The notes below the pieces were generated by a model. The model had not been told where the DNA came from. It did no database searches and saw only the letters and a list, made by a program, of their open reading frames with translations. Position numbers and translations under genes: made by a program. Below are positions 62,531 to 64,000 of a stretch of 64,000 nucleotides of DNA, in pieces. The stretch's first letter is position 1, and each line of letters starts with the position of its first letter. This stretch comes from Thaumatotibia leucotreta (Eukaryota; Arthropoda; Insecta; Lepidoptera; Tortricidae): positions 248,001 to 312,000 of the forward strand of contig JALPQI010000367.1 of the NCBI GenBank assembly GCA_025490895.1. Direction: 5' to 3'.

Positions 62531-64000
62531 TATAATAAAAACCGGTCAGTATCTCTGTAGTAAAGGTTCTGTAGTTATTCGAAAACGGCTGGGCCGATTA
62601 ATAGTGGGCCGATAAGCCTACTTTTCATGATTATTTCCTATTTTATGGACCCACACATTCTAACTTTTGATCCGTGGGTCCACAATAGTTATCTTAAATA
62701 ATATTTTTATAAGTTAAATTCTCAGCCAAGTCGCAGGACTTTGCAAGTCACTAGGAAGTTATATGAATAATAAGGTCGTAAACTCGATACCGGTCAGCAG
62801 AGTAGGTAGAAACTCGAAAATCGGCTTGCAGATGTTCGGAATACTAATCGATCGAAGCATTTGAGCGTGCTCCACAAGATGGCGCTGAAATCATGAATCT
62901 AACTAAAGATTAAATCTTATTTAAATATTTTTGCTGAATAATATTTTCTTGCCTTGTAGCAACTACTATTGCGGTTTTGCACAATCCACAGTCCAATTTA
63001 ATATTTTAGTACAAAATAGATCTTACTTTATTCAAAAATACTTTATGCGTAGGTAAATAAATAAAACTAAGATTGAACACATTTTAATATTTTTTGTTTT
63101 GCATATAATAGGAAAATATTTATATACCGTAAAAACACCTAAGTCTAGTCCAAATACCTACTCTCAATCAATCAATCCAGTTTATTTGCAGTAAAACATA
63201 AGATTAAGAATGCATGCAAATATAATTTTACAAAAATACGACATTATAAAACATGTCTGATAATGTCAAGGCTAATATTAAAACTATGTCAAATAATAAG
63301 AAAACGAATGTCAATTGAAGGCACATGAATACAAAAAAAAAACAACAAAAAAAACAATGATACAAAAAATCGGATATCGGACAGATGTAATTGTTATATT
63401 AATCGTGTACTAATGTAATAAAATTCATAGGCAAAAACTCCTCATTAATAATAAAAAACTTGTACAAATCCAAAAAGAAGATTGGGACTACTGCTTATTT
63501 AGGAACCATAGTTGCAGTATTGGAGCATATCGTCGGGTGGTTTTACGGTAATATTTATTACGGTATTAGGTGGCGCAGAACTGGTCATTGTGGTAATCTA
63601 TCGACTGATATAATAATGATGATATTGTAGTTTGTCCCAACATACTTCTATATTTTAAATACTATGAAGCCAGTTTTTAAATTACCTTATTAACAATTCT
63701 GCAACATATTATACCACAGGTAACTATAATTTAGACCGTTATCATAAAATTGGGTAAACCAGTTCCAAAATGTATCGGTAATAAAACAAATTTTATATTA
63801 CAGCTACCGGCGTCGCGACCGACTTAAAGGTTTCGAGAATTTGTATGAAATTACCTTAGTTTTATATTTGGACAACTGCAAACATAAGTTTGCGTGGGTA
63901 GGCAATATCATCAGTAGGGCAAGAATTTTTGTAAGCAGATTAGTCAACTATTGTGGCAGATATTCGTGCAAATATGAAGAAGTACAATTGTCAATTTGCT
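62531..64000. other. Mostly unannotated AT-rich DNA with an RTE tail scrap
   Basis: At 63573-63625, GTGGCGCAGAACTGGTCATT ... ATCGACTGATATAATAATGA is a decayed RTE 3' end on the plus strand. I recognise nothing else before the window end. Confidence 0.5.

Overview
This is eukaryotic nuclear DNA, AT-rich, and almost certainly from a moth or butterfly (Lepidoptera). The evidence is a set of interspersed repeats I know from lepidopteran genomes: a tRNA-derived SINE with the head TAGCCTAGTTGG and the B box GGTTCGAATCC; short elements ending in (GAT)n next to the phrase CCTACGTCCAGCAGTGGAC; RTE, CR1/Jockey-like and Penelope-like retroelement tails; small Helitrons of the form TC...CTAG; and a foldback element carrying CCAAGTGCGAGTCGGACTCG. 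I did not try to name the species. I found no host protein-coding gene. Every coding stretch I can identify is a broken piece of a mobile element, so the window is intergenic or lies inside a very large intron.

Layout. 0-3.3 kb is dominated by a near-perfect inverted duplication with two 1,227-bp arms around a 206-bp spacer. 3.3-15.7 kb is a mosaic of SINEs, palindromic MITEs and LINE tails. 15.98-18.28 kb is a decayed DNA transposon with a transposase C-terminal remnant and a nested MITE. 19.26-20.72 kb is a piggyBac-like element bounded by TTAA that keeps only the N-terminal part of its transposase, including a recognisable intron. 20.7-22.5 kb is plain AT-rich DNA. 22.56-23.15 kb is a LINE C-terminal fragment with a zinc-knuckle motif. 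24.0-24.8 kb is a SINE split by two MITEs, one of which carries an internal tandem duplication. 29.34-31.16 kb is a non-autonomous DNA element whose ends are arrays of a GTGGTAAC motif in alternating orientation. 31.4-37.7 kb is dense MITE nesting.

37.7-50.5 kb mixes foldback elements, short and longer Helitrons, a CR1/Jockey-like tail, and a (GAT)n-tailed element flanked by unusually long (about 95 bp) direct repeats. 51-56 kb is the most informative part. Two local duplications give empty-site versions of insertions, so target-site duplications can be read directly. A LINE piece with ORF1 but no ORF2 sits inside a SINE with a 7-bp target duplication. 56-64 kb holds more MITEs, a Penelope-like C-terminal fragment with a hammerhead-like motif, and ends in unremarkable AT-rich sequence.

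No genes here work together as a pathway. The biology is that of mobile elements: retroelements (RTE, CR1/Jockey, I/R1-like, Penelope) and the short elements that borrow their tails, plus cut-and-paste and rolling-circle elements and their deletion derivatives. Family assignments come from reading translations and termini by eye. No database search was run.
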